A stretch of DNA of 64,000 nucleotides from Halieaceae bacterium UBA6060 (GCA_002428935.1 DIYG01000026.1:22171-86170); one strand, 5' to 3'; counted from the stretch's first letter, positions 17,430 to 26,243 are shown. Program-made: numbers and translations. Notes: generated by a model from the sequence alone, not told the origin.

Positions 17430-17801
17430 ATGATTGGTTACGTCACCATTGGTGTCAGCGATATGGAGCGCGCCAAGGCTTTCTATGCAGAGCTACTAAA
17501 GGACATGGGGGCCAAGGTAACGGCTGATATGGAGCGCATCGCCTTTATCGGAAAAAGCATGGCTGATCCGATGATCGCAGTCTGCATTCCCTACGACGAA
17601 GAGCCCAATCACCCGGGCAATGGCAACATGGTCGCCATCAACGCCGAGACCAAGGAAAACGTCGATGCGCTGTACAAGAAAGCCGTCGACCTGGGCGCGA
17701 CTTGCGATGGCGAACCAGGACAACGTATCCCGGACGTGTTCTATGGCGCTTACGTCCGCGACGCCGATGGCAATAAGCTGGCCTTCTACGTATTTGGCTA
17801 A
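17430..17801 (+). CDS. VOC-family (glyoxalase/bleomycin-resistance-like) protein
   Basis: 123 aa from the ATG at 17430, preceded by a strong AAGGAG site. Two beta-alpha-beta-beta-beta units are recognisable: the opening MIGYVTIGVSDMERAKAFYAEL and the closing YGAYVRDADGNKLAFYVFG. Single-domain VOC proteins use a metal centre for glyoxalase, dioxygenase or epimerase chemistry, or bind ligands. The specific reaction is not readable, and a complete set of metal ligands is not obvious. It appears monocistronic, followed by a GC-rich hairpin. Confidence 0.85.
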   Translation: MIGYVTIGVSDMERAKAFYAELLKDMGAKVTADMERIAFIGKSMADPMIAVCIPYDEEPNHPGNGNMVAINAETKENVDALYKKAVDLGATCDGEPGQRIPDVFYGAYVRDADGNKLAFYVFG

Positions 17802-17813
17802 GCTGCTGACAAG

Positions 17814-17845
17814 TACCGCGGCGCCCGCTCGGGGCGACCGCGGTA
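17814..17845 (+). terminator. GC-rich hairpin after the VOC gene
   Basis: TACCGCGG (17814-17821) pairs perfectly with CCGCGGTA (17838-17845), and an inner GCCC/GGGC extends the stem. No T-run follows, so it may act as a Rho-dependent or transcript-stabilising structure. Confidence 0.4.
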
Positions 17846-17882
17846 AGCTGGGATTCGCATCCCGCATGTCCAAGAGCCCCCT

Positions 17883-18641
17883 ATGCAATTCTTAAAATCC
17901 CTGGAAGTCCGTTTTCGGCGTTGGCGGAATCGCGTCATCGCGCCGAAGCGCTATCAAGGGGATGCGGTTTACTGTCCGGTCTGTGAAGGGAGCTTTTCCC
18001 ACTTTCTTCCGGCGGGCACGGGTGCGCGTCGGCGTGAACAAGCCGTGTGCCCCGTGTGCCGAAGTCGCGAGAGAGATCGCCTGAGTTGGCTATTTATCCG
18101 TGATCGACAGCAGGAACTATTGCAGCGTCATATGCAGTTTCTGCACATCGCCCCAGAACCGCGTTTGGGCGAGTTCTTCTTCAGCACCATTGGTGAGGGT
18201 TACATCACCGCGGATCTAATGCGCAAAGACGTCATGGTGCGCCTGGACGTGCAGGACATGGTCTATCCCAACGAGACCATGGACGCTATTTACTGTAGCC
18301 ACGTACTCCAGGATGTACCCGATGACAAGCAAGCCATCGACGAGTGCTTCCGAGTCTTGCGGCCGGGGGGCTGGGCGGTGATGAACGTACCCATTTTTGC
18401 GGACAGTACCGCGGAAGCCACCACACCGGGGAACGTCCGGGCAAGCTGGGATCGGCGCCCCGATGAACACGTGCGAGACTACGGTTTGGACTACACCCAG
18501 CGACTAGAGGCGGGGGGATTTTCCGTCACGGTCTACAGCGCTGAAGATCTGGTACCCGACCAGTCCCAACGTCAGCGCATGGGTATCGATGGCCCCCGGA
18601 CCGGTTACGTGCATTTCGTGCGCAAACCCGAGGCCGCCTAA
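17883..18641 (+). CDS. SAM-dependent methyltransferase with N-terminal zinc-ribbon-like cysteines
   Basis: 252 aa. N-terminal cysteine pairs CPVC (about 32-35) and CPVC (about 57-60) look like a small zinc ribbon. A class I methyltransferase core follows: HIAPEPRLGEFF, the Asp-rich loop RLDVQDMVYPNETMDAIYCSH and the post-core DECFRVLRPGGWAVMNVP. The signature is shared with putative glycan/lipid methyltransferases of surface-polysaccharide loci. Its stop overlaps the convergent sulfotransferase gene by 4 bp. The substrate is unknown; context (sulfotransferase, O-antigen ligase) hints at cell-surface glycan decoration. Confidence 0.85.
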   Translation: MQFLKSLEVRFRRWRNRVIAPKRYQGDAVYCPVCEGSFSHFLPAGTGARRREQAVCPVCRSRERDRLSWLFIRDRQQELLQRHMQFLHIAPEPRLGEFFFSTIGEGYITADLMRKDVMVRLDVQDMVYPNETMDAIYCSHVLQDVPDDKQAIDECFRVLRPGGWAVMNVPIFADSTAEATTPGNVRASWDRRPDEHVRDYGLDYTQRLEAGGFSVTVYSAEDLVPDQSQRQRMGIDGPRTGYVHFVRKPEAA

Positions 18642-19333
18642 GCCCCAAACTCATAGCCCATAAGGGCGATTTCCTTGGCAAAGAGCTCTGCGACCCGCTG
18701 TCGAGACGCATCGTCGAAATACTCCACGTAGGGCTTGCGCTCCACGGCTACGCCGGTCTTCTCTCGCGGCAGGGGCTCGGGAAGCTCTAGATCCAGGCGC
18801 TGCCGTAATTCCTGAAGGGCAACACCGAGTTCGCGAAATTCAAACACGCGGTCCACCATGGGTTCCTCGCCATCGAAATACAGCTCGCCGTCTCTGGGCA
18901 AACGGTGGGCTTTGCGGGCGAGATAGTCGCCAAAGGGCAGCATAGGCTTTCCCTGACCATGCTTCTTCCACAAATAGTAGGAGACGACTTTGTCCCAGGG
19001 ATTCCGCTCAAAACAGAAGGTGAAATACTCAGACCAGATACCTTCACCGACGAGCTCTCGAATACGCCAGGCTGGCATATGCTCGTAGTAAAATGCCCCG
19101 AGGAGGCTGGAGTGCCGCGGGATCAGCTTTCGCAGCAGCTTGTGACGATTATAGGCCGCTCCCAGGGCCGACGTAGGTCCGTAGTTACGCGGAATACCGG
19201 AGGCAATGTTGTCCTCCATATGGGAGACAATGTCTCCCTCCGCACATTCTCTCGCCAGAGCGACCTCCAGGGAGCTACCGGCGGTTTTATGGGTTTTGAC
19301 AAAGATGAACCGGTGTTCATGACTGATGATCAT
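18638..19333 (-). CDS. PAPS-dependent sulfotransferase (sulfotransferase family 2)
   Basis: 231 aa. The 5'-phosphosulfate-binding loop KTHKTAGSS lies at 13-21 with catalytic-type Lys/His, and the 3'-phosphate-binding segment ERNPWDKVVSYY at 109-120. These are the two defining motifs of carbohydrate (HexNAc/heparan-type) sulfotransferases. The likely role is sulfation of an exopolysaccharide or O-antigen sugar, common in marine bacteria. The ATG overlaps the stop of the O-antigen ligase-like gene by 4 bp (ATGA), so the two are translationally coupled. Confidence 0.9.
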   Translation of the reverse strand: MIISHEHRFIFVKTHKTAGSSLEVALARECAEGDIVSHMEDNIASGIPRNYGPTSALGAAYNRHKLLRKLIPRHSSLLGAFYYEHMPAWRIRELVGEGIWSEYFTFCFERNPWDKVVSYYLWKKHGQGKPMLPFGDYLARKAHRLPRDGELYFDGEEPMVDRVFEFRELGVALQELRQRLDLELPEPLPREKTGVAVERKPYVEYFDDASRQRVAELFAKEIALMGYEFGA

Positions 19334-20625
19334 AGGTTCTTGGTATCCGCAGTCTCCGTCTCATGAGCTGATGTCTCGGCCAGGGCAAACAGGTAGAGAC
19401 CGATAAAAAACCAAAGCATAAGGCTCGACCAGGACGAATACCAAGCGGGATGGGTGTTAATGGGAAACAGCATGCCCGTTAAGGCTACGCCATAGGGCAA
19501 GGCCCGTGATCGCGCGGCGGCGGAAGCCCGTCGCCAGGCCTGCAACAGAACACCGACCAGAAGCGCGTAACCCAGCAAACCGAATACCCCCGTCTCACTA
19601 CCCAGATCCAGCATCAACTGATGGGCGTGGGACCCACGGCTACCGGCTGAGCCCGCGAGGGGTTTCGCCCAGTGATCGTCGGCACTAGCGTAGTCTGCAT
19701 AGGCATAACGAAACCCCCTGGGACCAACGCCGTTCAGGGGGTTGTCAGAGAACATGCGTAGGGCCGTTCCCCAGATAGGCAAGCGCTTTCCTGAGGCCCG
19801 GTTCAGCGTTTCATAGTCGGGATGCTCCACGGCTTCCACCAGAACATCGCTGCGCTGACGCACCCAGTCGCTTCCGCCATAGGCCACCAGCAGCGCCATG
19901 ACCGCCGCCAGAGCAAAAGCACTGACCCGTCGCGGTGCCAGATACCCTCGCCCGTGGTAGTAAACGAGCAGGACTGCCAGCTCTACCGCCGCAACGATCC
20001 ACGCTGCACGCTTCCCAGAAAGGGCCACCAGGGTCAGCAGTAAAACCACATAGGCCAGGGAAGCGGTTGTCGACCAGTTTCGCAGCGTTGTTACTACCGC
20101 AACGGGCATGAGTAAGGCCAGGGTTAGACCAAACTTGATGTTGTCGTCATCACCGAACAGCCCATTGATATAGCCCTCGCCAACACCGTACCCCAGGGTA
20201 TTTCGCCCCGTCACAGCCTGAAGCAGACCATCAAAACACCACAGGCCCAACAACACCGTTACGGCATAAGCGATGACTGCGAGTAAACGACGTTGGGTGC
20301 GCTCCGCATCGTGACTCAAGGCATACAGCGCCAGCAGCGCCGCACAGGAAAAGGGATAACGCAAACTTCCAATGGTGCTGAGGCTAGCTTTCTCCAGCGC
20401 TACCGCGTCGACAAGGGCAAGGATCATGGGGGTGACGAAAAGCAGGTACAGGACAACCAGCCGCCGCCACGGGGCTCCTGCAGCAAAAGCGGACGCGCGA
20501 GTCAGCAAAACCACGCCCAGGAGCGACAGAAAGCCCATGGGGATCTCAACCATGCGCCCAAAGGGAAGGAGAGCCAACGCTGCGACAAGCAGCATGGCGA
20601 CGAGAGTGAGGCGCGGGTTACCCAT
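19330..20625 (-). CDS. O-antigen ligase-like (WaaL/Wzy_C) membrane protein
   Basis: 431 aa from the ATG at 20625 (an in-frame TTG lies 12 bases upstream). About ten or more transmembrane helices and a large periplasmic loop near residues 290-340. The Wzy_C signature GVGPRGFRYAYADY...HAHQLMLDLGSETGVFGLLGY includes the conserved His and Glu. Such proteins ligate undecaprenyl-linked O-antigen to lipid A core, or polymerise repeats; WaaL and Wzy cannot be told apart by sequence alone. Translational coupling to a sulfotransferase suggests a sulfated surface glycan. Confidence 0.85.
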   Translation of the reverse strand: MGNPRLTLVAMLLVAALALLPFGRMVEIPMGFLSLLGVVLLTRASAFAAGAPWRRLVVLYLLFVTPMILALVDAVALEKASLSTIGSLRYPFSCAALLALYALSHDAERTQRRLLAVIAYAVTVLLGLWCFDGLLQAVTGRNTLGYGVGEGYINGLFGDDDNIKFGLTLALLMPVAVVTTLRNWSTTASLAYVVLLLTLVALSGKRAAWIVAAVELAVLLVYYHGRGYLAPRRVSAFALAAVMALLVAYGGSDWVRQRSDVLVEAVEHPDYETLNRASGKRLPIWGTALRMFSDNPLNGVGPRGFRYAYADYASADDHWAKPLAGSAGSRGSHAHQLMLDLGSETGVFGLLGYALLVGVLLQAWRRASAAARSRALPYGVALTGMLFPINTHPAWYSSWSSLMLWFFIGLYLFALAETSAHETETADTKNL

Positions 20626-20758
20626 GCGGTGTTCCAATTCGAGGCCGCGCTACTATGCGACGGGAGACGGCCTTCGTCAAAATGCCACTAATGCCAACTC
20701 GCCATTACCTCCCGGTGCGCTAAAATCCGAGCGCTGTGAAACTCGCCCCCCCGAAAGT

Positions 20759-21376
20759 ATGCTGAAGCTCCGACATACCCGCCCCCTGTTCGTTGGCGGC
20801 ACCCGCTATTGCTTCCAGCATCCGGAACACGCCAATCGCTGCGTCAAGGTTTTGCGCCCGGATCGCACGGGACAGGCCCGAAAGCTTCTGCGACGGGACT
20901 TCAAGCGTCATCTCCCGGCACGCTTTCTGGATGATCAACGGAAAGAAATTGCGGCCTATCGGGAGCTCCTGACCCGCGCAAGTGAAACCCTGTGGCGCTA
21001 CGTGCCGCGCTATCACGGCACGGAAGAAACGGACATGGGGATTGGTATCGTCACCCAGCTCATGCGCAATACCGACGGCAGTTGGCCGAAGAATCTCCAG
21101 CAGCTTCTTCCCCAAGGGATGACCCCGGATCTCGAAGAAGGCATTGATGAGTTCGTCCGCGCGGTACAGGAACTCCGCATACTCAGTCGGGACCTGCTTC
21201 CCCACAACATCATCGCCGTGGAAGAGGAAAACGGCATCCGCGTTATGCTCGTCGATGGCATTGGCAATGCGGAGCTGATTCCGCTTTCCACCCATCTGGG
21301 CTATTTCGCCGATCAGAAAACTCGTCGAAAAATCGCTCGCTTCCATCAGCGTTGCAAGGCGTTATTGCCGGACTAG
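20759..21376 (+). CDS. YrbL-like kinase-fold protein (PhoP-regulated family)
   Basis: 205 aa. The start ATG at 20759 is the first plausible one; the same open frame extends back to 20372 but only as the antisense of the ligase gene. Features match the YrbL family: an N-terminal glycine-rich strand VGGTRYCFQHPEHANRCVKVLRPD, with Lys in the ATP-binding position of a kinase-like lobe; GIGIVTQLMRNTDG; and the catalytic-loop-like LSRDLLPHNIIAVEEENGIRVMLVDGIGN. YrbL-type proteins are often beside LPS or capsule genes and may phosphorylate a core sugar. It is divergent from the O-antigen ligase-like gene. Confidence 0.8.
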   Translation: MLKLRHTRPLFVGGTRYCFQHPEHANRCVKVLRPDRTGQARKLLRRDFKRHLPARFLDDQRKEIAAYRELLTRASETLWRYVPRYHGTEETDMGIGIVTQLMRNTDGSWPKNLQQLLPQGMTPDLEEGIDEFVRAVQELRILSRDLLPHNIIAVEEENGIRVMLVDGIGNAELIPLSTHLGYFADQKTRRKIARFHQRCKALLPD

Positions 21377-21446
21377 GCCGAACTAGGTCTGGCTAAGCCT
21401 GGCTGGTAGCTTTCCAAGCATGGACCCTTATCGACGATCTCCTCGC

Positions 21447-22361
21447 TCAGGGAGCGCTTGCGCAATGCTCTCCCGCCCAGTCCAAAATAGCTTCCGTAAG
21501 TCTTAGGCGAAGGCCAGAGAAACTGTGGTCGGTGGGTAGCTTGAGGGTACTCAGGTACATCCTAGGCTCCTCAAGATAGGCCCTGACCACAGGATCGAAC
21601 ATCTGCGCCGGAGGCGTCGCCTGGTCCCGATCACCGGCGATCATCAGCACAGACTTACCCACTAATCCCGGAGCAAACCGCTCCGTATCAAGCTGCTCTC
21701 GCGGTGTGGTGCGCAGCTCCGCCCCAAGCTTGTTTCCATCAAGACCTCGGAGCATAAACAAGCTATCGGCGTAGGCTTGGAGGCGTTCAAACAGCAGCCC
21801 TCCGTCTTCGGCACCGTCTTTCCACAGAGCGAGATTCGCCGGAGCCAGGGCCATGACGCAGCGTAAAGCGGGATCTTGAGAACCCGCCGCCAGGGCCGTA
21901 TACCCGCCCAGGGAGTGACCGAGCAGGGACAGAGCCGTGGGATCGATGCGCAGCGCCCTCAGCTGTTCCTCCGCCCGCAACCAACGGAGTACCGTTGCCG
22001 TGTCCTCGGTCAGATGTGCAATACGGTACTCACCTTCCGCGCCCCAGGCACCGCGATAATGAAAAAACAGGCTATTAAAACCTGCGCGGCGTAGGGCCTG
22101 AGCCAGGTCGAGATTTCGTTCGTTGCCGGGAAAGCCGTGGAGGAAAACCACCGTCGGGTGCGGCCCTGCACCGGCCGCGAGATAGATATGCCCCGGTAGA
22201 CGCGCTCCGTGACTGGGTATGGTCAATTCGACGATGGACGCGGGATGAGCACCATCATCAGGGGGATCTGCCACCAGTGGCGTCGCCTCAGTCGTCGCCC
22301 ACACCAGGGGTGACAATAGCGAACCCAATAACAACACCAGGAGTCTGCGAACCGTGAGCAC
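21447..22361 (-). CDS. Exported alpha/beta hydrolase (S9/BAAT-like esterase)
   Basis: 304 aa from GTG 22361, preceded by GGAGG with 8-nt spacing; a longer ATG frame (22424) lacks such a site and would bury the signal peptide. N-terminal signal VRRLLVLLLGSLLSPLVWA. The core has VVFLHGFPGNERN (oxyanion), the nucleophile elbow GHSLGGYTA with Ser, GDRDQATPP (Asp) and TDHSFSG (His), so the triad is complete. Likely a periplasmic esterase or peptidase-like hydrolase acting on small substrates. It is divergent from the HMG-CoA reductase gene and no substrate is evident. Confidence 0.88.
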   Translation of the reverse strand: MLTVRRLLVLLLGSLLSPLVWATTEATPLVADPPDDGAHPASIVELTIPSHGARLPGHIYLAAGAGPHPTVVFLHGFPGNERNLDLAQALRRAGFNSLFFHYRGAWGAEGEYRIAHLTEDTATVLRWLRAEEQLRALRIDPTALSLLGHSLGGYTALAAGSQDPALRCVMALAPANLALWKDGAEDGGLLFERLQAYADSLFMLRGLDGNKLGAELRTTPREQLDTERFAPGLVGKSVLMIAGDRDQATPPAQMFDPVVRAYLEEPRMYLSTLKLPTDHSFSGLRLRLTEAILDWAGEHCASAP

Positions 22362-22446
22362 TTGTTTATCCTCCACACCATCGATTTGACCGGACCCGAG
22401 TTTGCCTGACCCGGGCGCATTCACCTACGCAGAGGATGAGTGCAAA

Positions 22447-22475
22447 TTGACCTCCCCCAGCCGCGCGGTTAGTTT
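22447..22475 (+). promoter_or_regulatory. Possible sigma70-type promoter for the HMG-CoA reductase gene
   Basis: TTGACC at 22447-22452 is followed after 17 nt by TAGTTT at 22470-22475. The -35 is good and the -10 weak. It lies 27 nt before the ATG, whose GGAG site is at the expected spacing. Confidence 0.35.
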
Positions 22476-22502
22476 AGCGGGCTTTGTTTCGGAGCAAGAA
22501 TA

Positions 22503-23687
22503 ATGAGCAAGTCCATCCCCAGAGATAACGCCAATGACTACAACCCCGAGATCGTTGCCGAACGACAGCGCTTTATCGAAGAGACCACGGGGGCGACGCT
22601 AAATCACACGAAACAGTTCTCCTTCAATCCCGAAGACATGTCGGGGAACATCGAGAGCATTTTTGGCGTTGCTCAGGTTCCTATCGGCGTCGCCGGTCCG
22701 CTGCTGATCAATGGCGAATATGCGCAGGGCGAATTCTACGTGCCCATGGCGACGGTAGAGGGCACCATGCTCGCCAGCTACAACCGGGGCATGAAGGTCA
22801 TTCGCGAAGCCGGCGGCGTGACTACGACGGTGGTCGGCCAAGCCATGCAGCGCGCGCCCTGCTTTGTGTTTCACAACGCCCGCGACGCCCGTGACTTCGA
22901 TCGCTGGCTCGTGGAGAACTTCGGCCAGATCAAGGAGGTAGCTGAAAGCACAACTTCCGTGGGCAAGCTCGACGAAATCGAACACTACTGCGCGCACAAT
23001 TTTGTCTACACCCGCTTTAACTACTCCACCGGGGATGCCGCCGGGCAAAACATGACCAGTCGCGCTACCTTCGTTGCCTGCGAATGGATTCAGGAAAACT
23101 ACCCCACCTTGCGTCACTACCTGCTGTCGGGCAACTTCGATACGGAAAAACGCACCTCCTCGGTCAATCTCCTCAAGAACCGCGGCAAGCGGGTCACGGC
23201 AGAGATCACCATTCCCCGGGAAATCTGTGAGCGAAACCTACGCATAACTCCCGAAGCCATGCACTACGGCCAGGGCATTACCACCCTCGCCTCCTTCCTG
23301 ACCAACTCGTCCAACAACGCCGCACACCCGGCAAATGGCCTGGCGGCGCTGTATCTCGCTACGGGTCAGGACATCGCCAATATCGGCGAGTCCAACCAAT
23401 GCACGGTATACAACCGGGTCACCCGAGAGGGTGACTACGAGTTCTCCGTAACACTCCCGGCACTTATCGTGGCCAGCTATGGCGGCGGTACGAGCCTACC
23501 TACGCAGCGAGAGTGCCTGGAGATCCTGGGCTGCCATGGCAAAGATAAAGCCTTGAAGCTAGCGGAGATCGCCGCGGCGCTGGTGGTGGCCGGTGAACTG
23601 TCCCTGGGTGCAGCAACGCGAGTTGACAAGGTCACGCGCAAGAACGAATGGGTTGATGCCCATGAGCGGTTAGGCCGTAATCGCTGA
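22503..23687 (+). CDS. Hydroxymethylglutaryl-CoA reductase (class I-like, soluble)
   Basis: 394 aa. HMG-CoA reductase residues are visible: Glu86 in TVEGTMLASYNRG; the NADPH/HMG-CoA segment STGDAAGQNMTSRA; the lysine region DTEKRTSSVNLLKNRGKRV; Asp in ATGQDIANIGESNQC; and the C-terminal catalytic His of DAHERLGRN near residue 387. It lacks the eukaryotic membrane anchor. It interconverts HMG-CoA and mevalonate. No other mevalonate-pathway gene is in the window, so it may serve a mevalonate or isoprenoid breakdown route, or a pathway encoded elsewhere. GGAG lies 8 nt before the start. Confidence 0.9.
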   Translation: MSKSIPRDNANDYNPEIVAERQRFIEETTGATLNHTKQFSFNPEDMSGNIESIFGVAQVPIGVAGPLLINGEYAQGEFYVPMATVEGTMLASYNRGMKVIREAGGVTTTVVGQAMQRAPCFVFHNARDARDFDRWLVENFGQIKEVAESTTSVGKLDEIEHYCAHNFVYTRFNYSTGDAAGQNMTSRATFVACEWIQENYPTLRHYLLSGNFDTEKRTSSVNLLKNRGKRVTAEITIPREICERNLRITPEAMHYGQGITTLASFLTNSSNNAAHPANGLAALYLATGQDIANIGESNQCTVYNRVTREGDYEFSVTLPALIVASYGGGTSLPTQRECLEILGCHGKDKALKLAEIAAALVVAGELSLGAATRVDKVTRKNEWVDAHERLGRNR

Positions 23688-23785
23688 AACTGTGAGCCAC
23701 CTCACACTTTACCGCGAGTGAATTGCTAGCCGATTGCGGCACCCGTAGCGTTGATTTCTCTGCCCTTCTCGCTGGAGTAACGCGT

Positions 23786-24220
23786 ATGACCTGGGCCATA
23801 GCGGGTGCCGTTGTAGCCATCGCCCTAGTTCTGTTGCGGCTGACCACTGCGTCAAGCGCAACGGGAACCTCCTCTCGACGGAAAACGCCGCAGCAGCGTT
23901 CCGTAAAATCGTCCACGGCGGCATCCTCTGCCATGGACACTCCCTATTCCGCCGTGTCCATCAAACCCGGCCCGCGCAGCTGCCAGGCCGCGCGACAGCA
24001 GGAAAATGTCCGCTACCTGAAGCGCTTTGCTCCGGAACTCCCACTGCCAACCTGCGGGGAGAGCTCCTGTTCCTGCGTGTTTACGCAACACAAGGATCGC
24101 CGTCGCGAACTGGAGAGCGAGCGACGCATGGGCTTTGGGCTGCAAAGTGAACTCTATGGCGCCTCGGGAGAGAAAGAGCGCCGCCGGCGACGAGGACGGC
24201 GCAGCGGCGATCAGTCCTGA
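23786..24220 (+). CDS. Small membrane-anchored protein with Cys cluster and basic tail
   Basis: 144 aa; function not recognised, although the pattern LPTCGESSCSCVFTQHKDRRRE recalls a widespread uncharacterised gammaproteobacterial family. The ATG at 23786 has GGAG 8 nt upstream. One N-terminal membrane helix (TWAIAGAVVAIALVLLRLT) is followed by a Ser/Thr-rich linker, a Cys-x4-Cys-x-Cys cluster near 105-112 and an Arg-rich C-terminus (EKERRRRRGRRS). It could be a single-pass protein with a soluble metal- or RNA-binding region in the cytoplasm; that is inference. Confidence 0.7.
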   Translation: MTWAIAGAVVAIALVLLRLTTASSATGTSSRRKTPQQRSVKSSTAASSAMDTPYSAVSIKPGPRSCQAARQQENVRYLKRFAPELPLPTCGESSCSCVFTQHKDRRRELESERRMGFGLQSELYGASGEKERRRRRGRRSGDQS

Positions 24221-24242
24221 AGACGAGGTAGAGCCAGGTTTC

Positions 24243-25196
24243 TCAATACCCGCGGGTGAAATCCACGAGCCCGTGTAGAGGCTCACCGCGGCGATAGCGC
24301 CCCAGGTTGTCCAGAAACTGGCGAGCGATGGCGTGGGTCTCCGTGGGCGCCGCCGTATGGGATGTCAGATACAAGCCCGGCAGTGACCACAGCTCACTGC
24401 CCTCCTCCAGGGGTTCCTCGGCGAGCACATCGAGCACCAGGGCACTGAGACCGCCAGACTCCAGATGCTGAAGTGCCGCAGGTAAATCCAAGGCATTGGC
24501 CCGCCCAGCGTTCATGACAATCGCGCCAGGGTTCAGCGCGTCGAGAAGCCTGTCATCGGCCAGTCTTGTGGTCTGCTCCGTCTGAGGAAGCAAGAGCGCA
24601 AGCACGTCGAGCCCCCGGGCAAACTCAAAGCGCTGATCCATCCCGTAGCAGCGGCGACAACCCTCTACCGGGTGCCCATCGCTATTTAGGCCGACGACCT
24701 CGTCAAAAAACGGCGCGCAGCGTAGCGCTACTTCCCGACCGATACTGCCCACCCCGGCGATCCCCAGGCGCTTGTCGCCCACACCTCGATCAGGCCGATC
24801 GTCCCAATGGCGCGCCGTCGCGTGGCGGAGAATCGATCGCTCCAGAGCCAAGACCCAACCCAACACATACTCGCTCATGGCAGCGCCGAACATGCCCTTG
24901 GCTGCCGTCAACTGATAGTCTCGGCGAGGGTGGTCGATAAATGGGGTGACGCCCGCCCAGGTGGATTGGACCCAGCGCAAACGGGGCAACTGCGAGAGCA
25001 TCGGGGCCAATTGATCCGGTGGTCCCAGTGCTATTTCTGCGTCCTGTTCGGATGGCGTGAGAGGCCGGACCGTATCGATGCGGGAGAGGTGGACATCGGA
25101 TGGCATGGCTTCGGCCAGGGCCGTCTCCAGGGCTGCCGCGCGAGGGCCGACGACAAGCACCGGCGGTGTCACAGGGCCCGAGCCGAGTGTTGCCAC
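24243..25196 (-). CDS. D-2-hydroxyacid dehydrogenase (NAD-binding, GhrA-like)
   Basis: 317 aa from GTG 25196, with AGGAGG just upstream. The Rossmann motif GIAGVGSIGREVALRCAPF is in the middle of the protein, and the catalytic set is Arg in MNAGRANALDL, Glu in DVLAEEPLEEGSELW and His in LTSHTAAPT. This is the family of glyoxylate/hydroxypyruvate reductases and related D-hydroxyacid dehydrogenases. The exact substrate is not readable. It probably acts alone in the cytoplasm; the nearest genes are a Usp protein upstream and the Cys-cluster protein convergent to it. Confidence 0.9.
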   Translation of the reverse strand: MATLGSGPVTPPVLVVGPRAAALETALAEAMPSDVHLSRIDTVRPLTPSEQDAEIALGPPDQLAPMLSQLPRLRWVQSTWAGVTPFIDHPRRDYQLTAAKGMFGAAMSEYVLGWVLALERSILRHATARHWDDRPDRGVGDKRLGIAGVGSIGREVALRCAPFFDEVVGLNSDGHPVEGCRRCYGMDQRFEFARGLDVLALLLPQTEQTTRLADDRLLDALNPGAIVMNAGRANALDLPAALQHLESGGLSALVLDVLAEEPLEEGSELWSLPGLYLTSHTAAPTETHAIARQFLDNLGRYRRGEPLHGLVDFTRGY

Positions 25197-25268
25197 GGCC
25201 CCTCCTGCTGTCGCCTGCTGTGGTCTCCGTACGGCCTTTGCAAAGGTCTAGGGCTTACGATCGAGGGC

Positions 25269-26222
25269 TTACGACTGACGAGCTAGGGTCAATGGTGAAA
25301 CAAAACCCGGTGGCTTCAGAGCGAGCACGGGTGTGCCGCAGCCCGCGAGGATAGACTCCGTGGTCGCGCCGATCAGCACTCCCGGGTTCGCCGACGTTCC
25401 AACGGTTCCCAAAACGAGCATGCCCGCCGCCGTCTCGTCGACCATACGATGGACTACCGGCACTGCCCGCCCTTCAATTAAGTGAGGCTTGACGCGCAAG
25501 GGGTCTGGGGAAATGCTCTCTATACGTTGCACGATACGTTTGAACCACTGTTCGCTGTCCCGCCGCTGTTGGGTGCGGTACACCTGCAGCTCGGACTCGC
25601 TGAGACCCAGTTCCGTATCGCTTAACAGCTCCGCGCCATAGGGATTCCAGGCGTGAACGACATGCAGATCGCCATCTCGGGTATCGGCCAGGGCGAGAGC
25701 TGATTCAGCCAGGGTGATGGCAAAGGCCTCCGCCGCCGTGGTTTCCGCGGCCAGTTCTCGATCAAGGGCCAAGACCACGTTGTTGCTCTGAGTCAAACGC
25801 TCCGGATGCAAGGCCCATACGGTACAGGGGCATTTGCGCATAAGGTGCATGCCCGTTGCGTTCAAACCGATACCGCTGGCCACCTGCACCGGCTCGCTGA
25901 TGTGCACCACGAGATCGAAATCCTGCTGCACCACCTGCTCCGTGATGGTGACAAAGGGCACGCCCGTAAACACGGAGTAGTCAATAACCATGTGCTCAGC
26001 AAACTGGTCCACGATCCGGCGCAAGCGCTGAAATGCTCGCGACCAACGGAGCTTGCTCAGACGCTCAATGACGCCCCGGTTATCCTGATGACTGGGTGGG
26101 GGTTCAACAATCTCGCATACGGTAATCGCCGATCCGTGGGCCGCCGCGACGGCAACCACTTGAGCTAGACACTCGGCATCGTCGATCTCAGCGTAGACAA
26201 GAATGTCCCGAAACTGCTTCAA
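25269..26222 (-). CDS. Tandem universal stress protein (UspE-like)
   Basis: 317 aa; a TTG start with GGAG 7 nt upstream is the only reasonable start after the dabA stop, 21 nt away. There are two Usp domains: residues about 1-145 (ILVYAEIDD...) and about 165-310, the second ending in LVLGTVGTSANPGVLIGATTESIL, close to the ATP-binding G-x2-G-x9-G(S/T) motif. UspE-type tandem proteins respond to starvation and stress. Co-transcription with dabB and dabA suggests a role linked to carbon or pH homeostasis, which is inference. Confidence 0.88.
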   Translation of the reverse strand: MKQFRDILVYAEIDDAECLAQVVAVAAAHGSAITVCEIVEPPPSHQDNRGVIERLSKLRWSRAFQRLRRIVDQFAEHMVIDYSVFTGVPFVTITEQVVQQDFDLVVHISEPVQVASGIGLNATGMHLMRKCPCTVWALHPERLTQSNNVVLALDRELAAETTAAEAFAITLAESALALADTRDGDLHVVHAWNPYGAELLSDTELGLSESELQVYRTQQRRDSEQWFKRIVQRIESISPDPLRVKPHLIEGRAVPVVHRMVDETAAGMLVLGTVGTSANPGVLIGATTESILAGCGTPVLALKPPGFVSPLTLARQS

Positions 26223-26243
26223 GGTAGTGCTCCACCGATAACC

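Noticed and set aside
20372..20758. Upstream extension of the YrbL-like frame
   Set aside because: It runs antisense through the O-antigen ligase-like gene and is Arg/Thr/Ser-rich; the family starts at 20759.
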